Shown here one piece after another: positions 8,237 to 17,226 of a stretch of 64,000 nucleotides of DNA; position 1 is the stretch's first letter, and each line of letters begins with the position of its first letter. The stretch lies in contig NZ_PQDH01000005.1 in assembly GCF_002964605.1 (NCBI RefSeq), positions 62,001 through 126,000 on the forward strand, written 5' to 3'. Origin of the DNA: Vallitalea okinawensis. Lineage in GTDB: Bacteria > Bacillota > Clostridia > Lachnospirales > PQDH01. Position numbers and translations under genes: made by a program. The notes beneath the pieces were generated by a model. That model searched no databases. It was not told the DNA's origin and worked only from the letters and a program-made list of their open reading frames with translations.

Positions 8237-10327
8237 TTAATTCTTAATAATAAACCCTTGCAACTTCTTAATTAACCATTCTAAAACCATAAAACCTATG
8301 AGATAGATAATACCTAATACAATACCAAAAACTAGGCCATACCCTATTCTTGCAATGGATAAGTACAACGGTGAACGAATATGACAAAATGTATTGACAA
8401 CATCCGTAAAACCTATACTGAATAATAATGCAAAAGGTAATATCAGTGGACGATACCCTTTAACTGTCACATAGATTAATAGTATCAATGATGGATAAGC
8501 GATAAGGAATTCCTTATTCCGAGGTCTTGCTAAGGTGGTCTGCTCAAGGAAGTTTCTAAATATAATTTCCAAGTTCATTGGCTGTACATTGGTTTCATGA
8601 CCACTTCGAGCTAAGAAAATATATGCTGCAACGCCAAGAACCGATAACGCAATAAGGTATTTGACCTTAATACTCTCATCGAATAATTTCTCAGTTTTAT
8701 AGATAATGCCGCTTAGTTTCTTTGTTTGACTCGTCCCATAAGCATAATAAATAAAGTAATATACTGCTGTAAAGAATATTGGTGCTATTAGGCTCAATTT
8801 CACGCCTCTAAAGAACTCTAATTCAAGTAAATACCTGCTATCCGTTAATATGGTTCCAACATAGAATCCACCAATAAGTGTTATAAGAACACAGATAATC
8901 AGCATTCCCAAACTCATGAAGAAAACTTTATAATCATAGTCCTTTATTTTCCTATACTTTTCAAGACCATTAATCATATATAGTCCTGCTAATGTTGGGA
9001 ATCCAACTGCAGCAACAAGAGAAGTAACGATTTTGAAGAAATTAGGTGCAACGTATCCCCCTAAAACAATGAATAAAAATCCTAACCCTAAAAGGATGTA
9101 GTTGTAAAGCTCTTTTAATGGTAGTAGTCCGTTTATTAGTAGGATAACGACAACCACTAAGCCCATATTAATTAAGATGCCTCTAACAAAGTCTACATGT
9201 ATTTCATCCATAGGTTGTACATCACCAGGAACAATGCCATGGGGTTCTAAACGCTGTCTTAGAGATGTAAACATCATTTCGTAATCTTCTAAATCAGTAA
9301 CATATTCTTTTGTACCTGAATCAATGAAAGGTTTAAAGTAAATATAACGAATATTTCTTTCTGTAATAGCGCGGTAATAAGTATTGGTAATTTCTTCTGG
9401 TCCCTTATAAATTAAGTAGGCGTAACGCTCTTGAATATATTCCCATGTCGTAAAAGCTCTCGTTGCATGATTATACCCTGTTAAATCTAAAAGAGTATCC
9501 ATCCCTGTCTGTGTTAAATGTTCACGTTGGTCTGATTTCTCTACCATGGCAATATCCATATCAAACTCGACGATAAACTCTGCTAATTCGTTAATACCAT
9601 TAATAGCTGCTCCATAACCTAGTACTTCTTTTCCAGCTACCATATAAACAGAAGGCTCTATGTTATATGCATTATGTGCATCTTTATATACTTCAACAAG
9701 TTGATCTGTATAAGGCTCATAGTTAAAAGGTCTCAGAAGAACTTCTAACCCAGCTGTTTTTACTGTATTGATCTTCTCTTCATCATAATAGATACCCACA
9801 TAGGTCATAACATCTTCATGGTTCTTTTCAGTTGAATCAATAGTAATAACATATTTGCCATCAGCATTATAGGTATTGTAGAATGCGCGTCCATATCTTT
9901 CATTCATACCATCAATCATATCGTTATATATTGCTGTATCACGTGTAGCAACAACTAAGTCATAATCAGAAATATCTTCATTCTGTACAGCTTCCACGAA
10001 AGTTTCTGGATAACTGATAACCCAATCAATATCTTCCTTGACCTCTATAAGTGGTGCAACCTCAATCTCCCCAGCCTTTTGAAGTGATTGTAGTGTCTCT
10101 TCACTAATGCCAACATATTCCGCATCAAATTCCCCTAGCTTTTCCATCCACCAATTGAGGTCTTCCTCTGACTCGTTAGCCATTTTGGTCATATCATTAT
10201 AATCCAATATAATGGAATAAGTTTTATATTCTGACTCTACATTCATTCGCTGAACTAAAACAGTGCTCATGATTATAAAACTGATCACGAAGACTACTGC
10301 TAAAATAATCTTTTGCATTCTTGACAT
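8237..10327 (-). CDS. DUF5693-type polytopic envelope protein
   Basis: Membrane protein of 696 residues that matches the DUF5693-type protein usually found beside csaB. There is one N-terminal membrane segment (about 7-25), a large extracytoplasmic region (about 26-385) that looks barrel-like, and then about eight membrane segments to the C-terminus. No catalytic motif is recognised. The gene leads directly into csaB and tagA, so a role in exporting, polymerising or modifying the pyruvylated wall polymer is plausible but unproven. The C-terminus ends in a basic stretch, WLIKKLQGFIIKN. Confidence 0.75.
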   Translation of the reverse strand: MSRMQKIILAVVFVISFIIMSTVLVQRMNVESEYKTYSIILDYNDMTKMANESEEDLNWWMEKLGEFDAEYVGISEETLQSLQKAGEIEVAPLIEVKEDIDWVISYPETFVEAVQNEDISDYDLVVATRDTAIYNDMIDGMNERYGRAFYNTYNADGKYVITIDSTEKNHEDVMTYVGIYYDEEKINTVKTAGLEVLLRPFNYEPYTDQLVEVYKDAHNAYNIEPSVYMVAGKEVLGYGAAINGINELAEFIVEFDMDIAMVEKSDQREHLTQTGMDTLLDLTGYNHATRAFTTWEYIQERYAYLIYKGPEEITNTYYRAITERNIRYIYFKPFIDSGTKEYVTDLEDYEMMFTSLRQRLEPHGIVPGDVQPMDEIHVDFVRGILINMGLVVVVILLINGLLPLKELYNYILLGLGFLFIVLGGYVAPNFFKIVTSLVAAVGFPTLAGLYMINGLEKYRKIKDYDYKVFFMSLGMLIICVLITLIGGFYVGTILTDSRYLLELEFFRGVKLSLIAPIFFTAVYYFIYYAYGTSQTKKLSGIIYKTEKLFDESIKVKYLIALSVLGVAAYIFLARSGHETNVQPMNLEIIFRNFLEQTTLARPRNKEFLIAYPSLILLIYVTVKGYRPLILPFALLFSIGFTDVVNTFCHIRSPLYLSIARIGYGLVFGIVLGIIYLIGFMVLEWLIKKLQGFIIKN

Positions 10328-10373
10328 GTTTTCATCACCTTTTCTATCCCTACTCGTATTTCATTATTTATAT

Positions 10374-10403
10374 AAGTTGAAAGATACGTTAACGCTTCAA
10401 CTT
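10374..10403 (-). promoter_or_regulatory. Hairpin in the 5' region of the DUF5693-csaB-tagA operon
   Basis: AAGTTGAA and TTCAACTT form an 8-bp stem around a loop containing the palindrome CGTTAACG. It lies about 50 bases before the DUF5693 start. It has no T tract, so it may be an operator or leader structure and not a terminator. Confidence 0.3.
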
Positions 10404-10480
10404 ATCACCTTCATCAACTAATTGAACTTTATAACTCGTTGTACTTATTCTTAATTATATATATAGTATAACACAAATAC

Positions 10481-10513
10481 AGTGGTAACAAGTCATGAAA
10501 CCTTATTACCACT
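10481..10513 (-). terminator. Probable terminator of the ltaS-type gene
   Basis: An 8-bp stem AGTGGTAA / TTACCACT starts about 10 bases after the stop. The following minus-strand bases (GTATTTGTGTTAT) are only moderately T-rich, so termination may be incomplete. Confidence 0.5.
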
Positions 10514-10522
10514 CTACTTTTG

Positions 10523-12418
10523 TTATTCAATCGTTCTCTTATTAAAATAATCTTTTTCTAAGATAATATCACTTATGATAAGATCCTGCTGATACTTTTT
10601 GATCTCATCTTCATAAAGAGCCTTATCAAGAAGCTCTCCAGTTTCCATATCATATACTTCACCAGTTGAACTTAAGTACATAAACTGATCTGTCATAACT
10701 GAAGAATAACGAAGTACAGCATAGCCGTCTTCTATTTCAGTATTCATTAAATCTTTACCGATAGTATATGGCATGTCAATACCCATCAAATTAGCTATGG
10801 TAGGCATTGTATCCACTTGCCCACCTACTGTCTCAATTCGTCCATTAACATCAGCACCAGGTACATGAATGATCAAAGGTATCTTTTGAATCTTTTGCCA
10901 CTCATATTCATTATAAGGTATGTCAAGAAAATCCGTTAGATCATCGGCTTGATCTTCAAAGATCCCTGCATGATCACCATAGATAGCAAATATGGTATTT
11001 TCATATAAACCTTTAGCTTTCATATCTTGAAAAAATGCTTCAATAGACTTATCCACATAATTAGCTGATTTAATATAATTGCCTACTTGTGTATCTTCAT
11101 ATTTCCCTACATTAAAATCATATCCATAAAACGCATCATAAGGATGATGACTGCTCAAAGTTACAAAGAAACCATAAAAAGGATCTTCTGTATTCATAAG
11201 TTCCAACCCTTGCTTAAAGAAAGACTCATCACCTAATGCCCAACCTACTTTTTTATCGATGGTAAAATCATTGTAGTTAATAAAAGTATCTAAACCTAGA
11301 TTTGGATAAACAGCCGAACGATTCCAAAAACTCGGCTTGTAGGCATGTAAGGAGTAAGTGTTGTACCCTCTATCCTTTAACGCATTTGGGAATGAGTAAT
11401 ATTTATTCTGTGGGAATCTAAAATATACTGCTCCTGAAGATGCAGGATATAAAGATACATTGGCCATGAATTCAGAGTCTGATGTATTACCTCCGCCAAC
11501 TTGGTAATAAATATTGGGGAAGTAAAAACTCTCTTCTATCAAATCATTTAAAAATGGTGTTATTTCCTGGCCTTCTATTGTGTTTTCATATAAGAAGGTT
11601 TGTAAGGCTTCCATCTGTATAATAACAAGATTCTTCCCTTCTGCAACACCATAGTAAGCATTTACTGTATCGTTAGCCCATTTTTCATTGAAATATCCTT
11701 CTACTAAATTGATCTCTTCTTCAGTCAACGGTTGACGTTTGGCAATCTCTTCTTTGGTAAATTGCTGCATATCATAATAATGATAGTAAAGGATGCCTAA
11801 ATCTCTTGCAGCATAGTTACGATCCCATTGATAATGCATGATACTAGAATTATTATAAGAGTAATGGAACATTGGTATACTCATGATAATAGCTAGTATA
11901 CTAACACCCCAACGAATCTTAATTTTATGACGATATTCTCGATCCCTAAATTTAAGTTTTTTATAAATATATCTAAATACAAAGTAAATAGGTAAATCGA
12001 TGAGTAAGACGATATCTCTCATCCTAAACAAGCTTTGTATACTGGATGATACATCACCAACATAGCCTACTTGGTATAGAAGAGCCATGTTAATAGGTGT
12101 GGTATAATATCTGAAATAAAGAACATCTGCTAATATCACTAAACTTAGTAGGAGATTGATGATAAAAAGTGAAAAACGACTTTGCTTTACAAATATAAAA
12201 AGTGTAAACCCAAATATCCCCAAAACAATACCTAAAGAAGCTAATAACATTTTAAAATTCAGCATGGTTGTTAAAGGAAACTCATTAAGTCCAGAACCAA
12301 ACTGATAATAGAAGATCTTACACATTATAGCTGTTATAAAGTATGCGAAGTAAAGAAAGTCAAAAATAACACGTCCATAACGGCTTAAAAAGGATTTAAA
12401 TCCCTTCTCATTCGTCAT
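10523..12418 (-). CDS. LtaS-family lipoteichoic acid synthase (polyglycerolphosphate-type transferase)
   Basis: Membrane-bound phosphoglycerol transferase of the alkaline-phosphatase superfamily, 631 residues. Five N-terminal membrane segments (about 18-185) precede an extracellular sulfatase-fold domain (about 262-560). Residues matching the LtaS active site are E270, the nucleophile T312 in GGGNTSDSEF, and D482/H483 in YGDHAG. The ATG at 12418 has AGAGGTGAG upstream and overlaps the preceding exported-protein gene by 11 bases; four more upstream codons are possible but less likely. Its neighbours are wall-polymer genes, which fits teichoic acid synthesis at the outer membrane face. Which polymer it makes is not certain. 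Confidence 0.92.
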   Translation of the reverse strand: MTNEKGFKSFLSRYGRVIFDFLYFAYFITAIMCKIFYYQFGSGLNEFPLTTMLNFKMLLASLGIVLGIFGFTLFIFVKQSRFSLFIINLLLSLVILADVLYFRYYTTPINMALLYQVGYVGDVSSSIQSLFRMRDIVLLIDLPIYFVFRYIYKKLKFRDREYRHKIKIRWGVSILAIIMSIPMFHYSYNNSSIMHYQWDRNYAARDLGILYYHYYDMQQFTKEEIAKRQPLTEEEINLVEGYFNEKWANDTVNAYYGVAEGKNLVIIQMEALQTFLYENTIEGQEITPFLNDLIEESFYFPNIYYQVGGGNTSDSEFMANVSLYPASSGAVYFRFPQNKYYSFPNALKDRGYNTYSLHAYKPSFWNRSAVYPNLGLDTFINYNDFTIDKKVGWALGDESFFKQGLELMNTEDPFYGFFVTLSSHHPYDAFYGYDFNVGKYEDTQVGNYIKSANYVDKSIEAFFQDMKAKGLYENTIFAIYGDHAGIFEDQADDLTDFLDIPYNEYEWQKIQKIPLIIHVPGADVNGRIETVGGQVDTMPTIANLMGIDMPYTIGKDLMNTEIEDGYAVLRYSSVMTDQFMYLSSTGEVYDMETGELLDKALYEDEIKKYQQDLIISDIILEKDYFNKRTIE

Positions 12419-12908
12419 AAGTAATCTCACCTCTTACCATAATATAAGCATCTTTCTCAATCAAGATACCTCGTCCATCTTTACGTGGAATTACAATTAA
12501 GTTGTTCAGAGGTACTTCTTGTCCATTAGCAATATCCGTTCCAGCTGTTAAGTTAGATAATCCATTGACTCCAGGACAAACCGCTAAAGCACTCCCACCT
12601 CTAAGGATGATTTCAGTCCCTTCACCACCAAGTATAAATGTTCCAGCAGCGATTGGTCCGATTGCTTCGTAAGTCATGCTGCCTGCATTATTGCTTGTTC
12701 CATTATCTGTATTAAGATTATTATCATTACCTTCTATAAAAGAACCCATTAAATTAATAACTTCATCAATTTTTTGATCAACATAGCTTTTGGTAACAAG
12801 AGGATCCGATACTGAACCCGGTTGTGCATCGTTAGCTGCAAATAAAGTAGCCGCACTTATGGCAAAAATCGAAGTGAATGTAACAAAAAGTTTTTTTCCT
12901 CTGTTCAT
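12408..12908 (-). CDS. Small exported protein of unknown function
   Basis: I do not recognise this 166-residue protein. It begins with a signal peptide (about 1-25, cleavage likely after LFAAN or LFA). A motif SDPLVTKSYVDQKIDEVIN (about 37-56) suggests a short helical or trimerising segment, then an Asn/Ser-rich linker (about 61-77), then a glycine-rich beta domain to the end. There is no sortase or lipoprotein signal. Its stop lies inside the start of the ltaS-type gene, so translation of the two is probably coupled, which suggests an accessory role in polymer synthesis at the cell surface. The start has GGAGGGC upstream. Confidence 0.75.
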   Translation of the reverse strand: MNRGKKLFVTFTSIFAISAATLFAANDAQPGSVSDPLVTKSYVDQKIDEVINLMGSFIEGNDNNLNTDNGTSNNAGSMTYEAIGPIAAGTFILGGEGTEIILRGGSALAVCPGVNGLSNLTAGTDIANGQEVPLNNLIVIPRKDGRGILIEKDAYIMVRGEITYDE

Positions 12909-12952
12909 TGAAATGCCCTCCTAATAAAAATGGTAATTTATACATAAGTAAC

Positions 12953-12978
12953 CACCATTAGAGATACCCCTAATGGTG
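12953..12978 (-). terminator. Hairpin after the phosphodiester-glycosidase gene
   Basis: A 9-bp stem CACCATTAG / CTAATGGTG with an 8-base loop begins about 14 bases after the stop. It lacks a good T tract, so it may attenuate rather than end transcription into the exported-protein and ltaS genes. Confidence 0.45.
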
Positions 12979-12992
12979 ATTGTATATTCATC

Positions 12993-15101
12993 TTATTCTT
13001 CATTACTATAGATTGGTTCTATTGAATAGGTAATTTCTTCTTCACCTACATTAAACAATACCATATAAAAGGACTCTTGTAAATCCAAAGATTCTCCTTG
13101 TGCCTTATACCATAATCCGTTCATATTAAAATATTTAACACCGTCTATTTCTTCATAAGTGGTTTCATAGCCACTTCCACTCATGACATAAACTTGTTTC
13201 CCTGTTTCAGCTGAGAAATTACTTAGCATTTCTGTAAGCATATCTTTTTCTCTTGGGTCAACGAAACCGTTTAGAGGATTTCTATCTAAAGTGATCAGGA
13301 CATAATCACTTGTTGTATTCTGAAGAGCTTCTTCTAGATATACCCATTGATATGGATCCGTCTTGGCAATACCGCCTTGACCAGTGCCCAATTGTATAAA
13401 GCGGATATCTTCAAAGTCAAGGACTGAGTATTTGTTTTCCCATGAGAAGTGAGGAACATTTAATTCAGCTGTATTGACTTCTGTATCACCCACAAAGAAA
13501 GCCATATCAGCTTTTTCATTAATTTGCTGGGTAACCTCATCTTCGATGATTTCATCTAATACTGTATTTTTCCCAGCTGTAGTACCAAAGAATGCAAATT
13601 TATAACCCTCATCTGCTAAAATTTCTTCTTCAGTTTTTTGGTCAACATCATGATCTAAGAAATAAAGAACTTGACTTTCTGAATAGTTTTCATAAGTAAT
13701 GGTCATAACCCCTTGCCCTGATGACACTGGTATAAATTTATTGTTTTCTTGCCAATAACCGTCTATACCAGATACAGAAAATTGAGCTTTATTGATATCA
13801 ACATCAACAGGATGATAGTTACTATCATAAGCTGTTGGATTGACTTCTACAATTTCATCTAAGTAATAGATATTATCTTCTAAATTAAAGTTAATACCGC
13901 CTATGGTGTTCACCTTAGGTGCGTTATTACTAATACCAATACCATTTGCAATTTGACGTTCTTTACCATCACTAGGGACATTGGCAACAGTAAAACCTTC
14001 TTCCCCTGAAGGTATATAAGTTAATTCTGATGAACCGCCACCATCAAGTAGCATAGCATCATAAGCACCTTCTTCAATCATTAGATTGGCTAATTCTTTA
14101 TCTGTTGCTCCAATACTCTTACCTCTGCCATCAACAACCATCATGATTACCTGGTTACCATCCTTTGAAATACCAATCGCCGTTCTTGGATGTCTTTCAT
14201 TTTCTTTAACTTCTAAACCAGGCTCTTCAATAACTTGTCCACCCTTGACAATTTGACCACCACCACTGATAGCGAATTCAAGTTTCTCTAGATCAATCTC
14301 TGCATCAGGTACGATAAATACTTTTTGTCCTTCTTCAAATAACTCTATAGCTTCTGTATAAAAGCCATAGTTCATGGTAATGATATAACCGTTTTCAGGA
14401 ACGTCTACTGTTGAAGTATCGTCAACTATATCTACAATTATATCATCTTCTATTATAATTTTATAAACACCCTCATACTGATCATCCAAATACTGTGTTG
14501 TTTTTAAAACTGTTTGATCAATATAGGTTGGCATATGTACTGAACTAATTTTATTATAAGCTGATAATTCCATATTGAGACCTTTTTCACTTACCAAATA
14601 ATAATTAATATCCAACATATCAATTAAGACCTCACCTGGCGCTTTTTCATAGAAAACATATTGCCCTTCTTCTATTTGATGGTCAGCATCATAACCAGCT
14701 ATTAATTCACCATCATCATAAGTTAAACCTAAACTATCTGTATTCTTTAGATAAGCAAGATAAAAGTCACCATTTATTGCAGCTACTATATTTTCTCCTT
14801 CTTCTGCTAGTTTGCTAAGTTCCTTTCTCTCACCATAAGGATCTTTAGAAACCAGTACATCTAAGTCTAAAGAAGCCTCTGCCACATCCATCTTTAACAT
14901 ATAATAATCCAACCAACCCTCCGTAGTCAGCCGTTTAACTTCTTCATAATAAAGTCCATTGGCTAACATCTGTCCTTGGCGGTCTTCATACACTTTAATA
15001 GGAGTCTCCATGGCATACAATGGCATAACAGTTACACTGAATAGGGTAAATACTAATAATAAAGCTATCATTCCTTTTATATTATTCATTCTAGGGGTCA
15101 C
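12993..15101 (-). CDS. Exported phosphodiester glycosidase (NAGPA/DUF2233) protein with Ig-like and phosphoesterase-like tail
   Basis: A 702-residue exported protein. A signal segment covers about 10-30. The central NAGPA-type domain (about 85-395) carries the family motifs SGGGQIV (about 283), RTAIG and LDGGGSSELTY (about 355-365). An Ig-like stretch (about 400-480) is followed by a region (about 495-690) whose layout resembles calcineurin-like phosphoesterases but lacks their metal ligands. The GTG at 15101 is preferred because AGAGAGGCG precedes it at good spacing, whereas the next ATG (15089) has none. NAGPA domains cleave sugar-phosphate diesters, so teichoic-type polymers made nearby are a reasonable substrate. 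The substrate is inferred. Confidence 0.85.
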   Translation of the reverse strand: MTPRMNNIKGMIALLLVFTLFSVTVMPLYAMETPIKVYEDRQGQMLANGLYYEEVKRLTTEGWLDYYMLKMDVAEASLDLDVLVSKDPYGERKELSKLAEEGENIVAAINGDFYLAYLKNTDSLGLTYDDGELIAGYDADHQIEEGQYVFYEKAPGEVLIDMLDINYYLVSEKGLNMELSAYNKISSVHMPTYIDQTVLKTTQYLDDQYEGVYKIIIEDDIIVDIVDDTSTVDVPENGYIITMNYGFYTEAIELFEEGQKVFIVPDAEIDLEKLEFAISGGGQIVKGGQVIEEPGLEVKENERHPRTAIGISKDGNQVIMMVVDGRGKSIGATDKELANLMIEEGAYDAMLLDGGGSSELTYIPSGEEGFTVANVPSDGKERQIANGIGISNNAPKVNTIGGINFNLEDNIYYLDEIVEVNPTAYDSNYHPVDVDINKAQFSVSGIDGYWQENNKFIPVSSGQGVMTITYENYSESQVLYFLDHDVDQKTEEEILADEGYKFAFFGTTAGKNTVLDEIIEDEVTQQINEKADMAFFVGDTEVNTAELNVPHFSWENKYSVLDFEDIRFIQLGTGQGGIAKTDPYQWVYLEEALQNTTSDYVLITLDRNPLNGFVDPREKDMLTEMLSNFSAETGKQVYVMSGSGYETTYEEIDGVKYFNMNGLWYKAQGESLDLQESFYMVLFNVGEEEITYSIEPIYSNEE

Positions 15102-15193
15102 TTAAACGCCTCTCTTTCTATTTTCAGATCCATATACTCTTTAATCTGACTCGATTATCTATACATCATCACTATAATTCACTATATAATACA

Positions 15194-15226
15194 TAACTAA
15201 GTGCGTTATATTAACGCACTTAGTTA
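15194..15226. repeat. Perfect 15-bp inverted repeat after the LCP gene
   Basis: TAACTAAGTGCGTTA and TAACGCACTTAGTTA are perfect complements around a 3-base loop, about 20 bases past the LCP stop. Placement suggests a terminator, but neither side has a real T tract, so an operator for the glycosidase gene is also possible. Confidence 0.6.
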
Positions 15227-15246
15227 CTTGGTTATCATCATCCTAT

Positions 15247-16539
15247 TTATTTTTCACCTGTACCAACTATAATGCGTATATCGACTTTTGGTGATAGTTC
15301 TTCAGGCATATTGATTATTTCTGCCTCTCTAAAATGCATCACCAAATCTTCACCCATTCCCTCTTCTGATACGATGATTCTGGTTGCTTCTACTCTATTT
15401 CCGTCATAAGTTCCAACAGAAACGATATTATAGCCATTCCCCTCTAGCTTATTACTGAAGGTCGTTGCGATACCGTTAACGCTTCCACCATTCAGTACTT
15501 CAATTTTTAAGTCTTTGCTATCTCCTATTGTTTCTTTATCTTCATTTTCTTCTGGTTTATGTAAAATATCATCTACAAAGCTTTTAACTTCAAATGAATC
15601 TATTACATAATATGAACGTCCATCAATGTACTGAGCTTGTCCTGGTATTGTATGTGTTTCCATCTTACTTGGATCAATATTATTGTAATACTTAGCAGCA
15701 TAATTGATTGCCTCACCTAAAGATAGATCCGTTTCCAAGTCATCGTAAACAGTATTGATTAAATCATCTATATTGAATACTCCAGCCCACTGTATCAACT
15801 GTTCCACAAATGCCTTCATAAATGCTTGCTGTGTTTCGATACGTCCTATATCACCATTTGAGTAACCATATCGATATCGAATAAGCATCTCAGCCTGTTC
15901 TCCATCCAGCACTTGTTGCCCTTCTTTTAGATTAATATAAAGGTTTTGATATGGATCAGAATAATACATATCTATAGGTACATAAAAATCAACACCTTCA
16001 ATCAAATCAACCATTTCTTTGAAAATGTCTAGATCAATTAATACATAATGATTAATGTCCACACCTAGTATATCCTCAAGCACCGGAATAACGTAACTGT
16101 ACCAATCTTCTCCAGCGTAGGCATGTAACTCATTAATTTTCATAACAGGTGGCGCATAATCCCCTGTATTAAGACTTGCATACATCTCATCATTAAGTTC
16201 TATATAAGTATCACGTGGTACGGAAATAAGATCAATTTCCTCAGTCTTTGTATCAAAGGTACCCACAACGATAGAGTCTGTTCGCATACCATCTTTATCA
16301 ACACCAAAGGCTGCTACTGTTATTCTCTCAGGACCAGCTGAAAACAATTCCTCTAGGAAACTTGTTTCTTCTCCATCAAGATCTACGCCGTTATCTGCTG
16401 TACTAATTTGGTTAAACATATAATAAAGATAACCAAATGTAACAACTATTAATATTAATGTTGTTGGTATAAGGATGGAAAGAACAATTTTGATGAACTT
16501 ATAAATAGGAGACTTCTTCTTAATCTTAGTTTTGGCCAT
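15247..16539 (-). CDS. LytR-CpsA-Psr (LCP) family wall-polymer ligase
   Basis: Attaches undecaprenyl-linked anionic glycopolymers to peptidoglycan, 430 residues. An N-terminal membrane anchor (about 15-38) leads into the LCP domain (about 75-270), with landmark segments DKDGMRTDSIVV, ISVPRDTYIEL and RYRYGYSNGDIGR whose Arg and Asp residues bind the lipid pyrophosphate. A C-terminal LytR_C domain spans about 345-425. The gene has its own 3' hairpin and is the first member of the wall-polymer region. The long non-coding stretch upstream should hold its promoter, but I could not pin one down. Confidence 0.93.
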   Translation of the reverse strand: MAKTKIKKKSPIYKFIKIVLSILIPTTLILIVVTFGYLYYMFNQISTADNGVDLDGEETSFLEELFSAGPERITVAAFGVDKDGMRTDSIVVGTFDTKTEEIDLISVPRDTYIELNDEMYASLNTGDYAPPVMKINELHAYAGEDWYSYVIPVLEDILGVDINHYVLIDLDIFKEMVDLIEGVDFYVPIDMYYSDPYQNLYINLKEGQQVLDGEQAEMLIRYRYGYSNGDIGRIETQQAFMKAFVEQLIQWAGVFNIDDLINTVYDDLETDLSLGEAINYAAKYYNNIDPSKMETHTIPGQAQYIDGRSYYVIDSFEVKSFVDDILHKPEENEDKETIGDSKDLKIEVLNGGSVNGIATTFSNKLEGNGYNIVSVGTYDGNRVEATRIIVSEEGMGEDLVMHFREAEIINMPEELSPKVDIRIIVGTGEK

Positions 16540-16935
16540 TAAATATCAGCTCCCTAATTCCAAAACATTTCTCAAATTACTATAATACTACCGCTTCCAC
16601 ATAATTACAAGTAGTAATTTATGCCTGAATATTTTCTAGCGATTTATCCATTACTTGTCAATGTTCTATTAAAACTTCTTGTATACGCTTTATATGGTTT
16701 ATTTATGAATAATCATTAAGGTAATTTTGGAATACTTAAAGTAATCATAAAGTAATTACATTCTTTATGATGATACCATAAAAGAATTACAAATATATGA
16801 CAAAAGGATTATAATTTCGCTAGACACTTTACTATTACATTACAGCATCATTTATATAGACGTATGAAAGGCTAAAAAAGTTCAATAAATCCTTAATAAT
16901 CCTAATAAGAAATCTATTATTTCTTATAGGGTCAA

Positions 16936-17053
16936 GCATACAAGGAGTTCTATTACGCCAGCTGGAAAGACATCTGTGTCTTAGACAGCTGAGCTCACCA
17001 TCCATGGTTCGCTACTCCATAGAACGCCTTATATGCCTTCGGTATCTACTGAC
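16936..17053. repeat. Inverted-repeat element, full copy of a dispersed repeat
   Basis: Outer arms of 18 bases at 16936-16953 and 17019-17036 match at 16 positions when one is reversed and complemented. Inside lies a second stem, AAGACA / TGTCTT, flanked by CAGCTG-type sequence. The right part (17004-17053) is about 80 percent identical to 39833-39882 on the other strand. It is richer in G+C than the surrounding DNA. A miniature mobile element or a structured RNA are both possible; no protein is encoded. Confidence 0.65.
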
Positions 17054-17136
17054 CACGTTTTTTGTAGATTTAGTTGTTTTAGCTCAATAGAATGAGGTAG
17101 ATTTTCTGTTAATGATAGGACGTTCATTTACCGATA

Positions 17137-17165
17137 TGTACAATCTATAAAAACTATGTTAGAAT
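17137..17165 (+). promoter_or_regulatory. Probable promoter of nfo
   Basis: TGTACA and TAGAAT are separated by 17 bases and end about 60 bases before the nfo start. Both hexamers are imperfect, so this is a moderate call. Confidence 0.4.
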
Positions 17166-17226
17166 AAGATAAGTAATATTAAAAGAGAATAATTATCTAG
17201 AAGATAAAGAAAAGGAGTTGATAAAA

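Larger units (their letters stand above)
16540..17226. other. Long divergent intergenic region between the LCP gene and nfo
   Basis: No credible gene is visible in these 687 bases. They contain a 9-bp hairpin at 16905-16927 (ATAAGAAAT / ATTTCTTAT), the inverted-repeat element described separately at 16936-17053, and a probable nfo promoter at 17137-17165. The remainder is AT-rich sequence without recognised structure. Confidence 0.6.
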
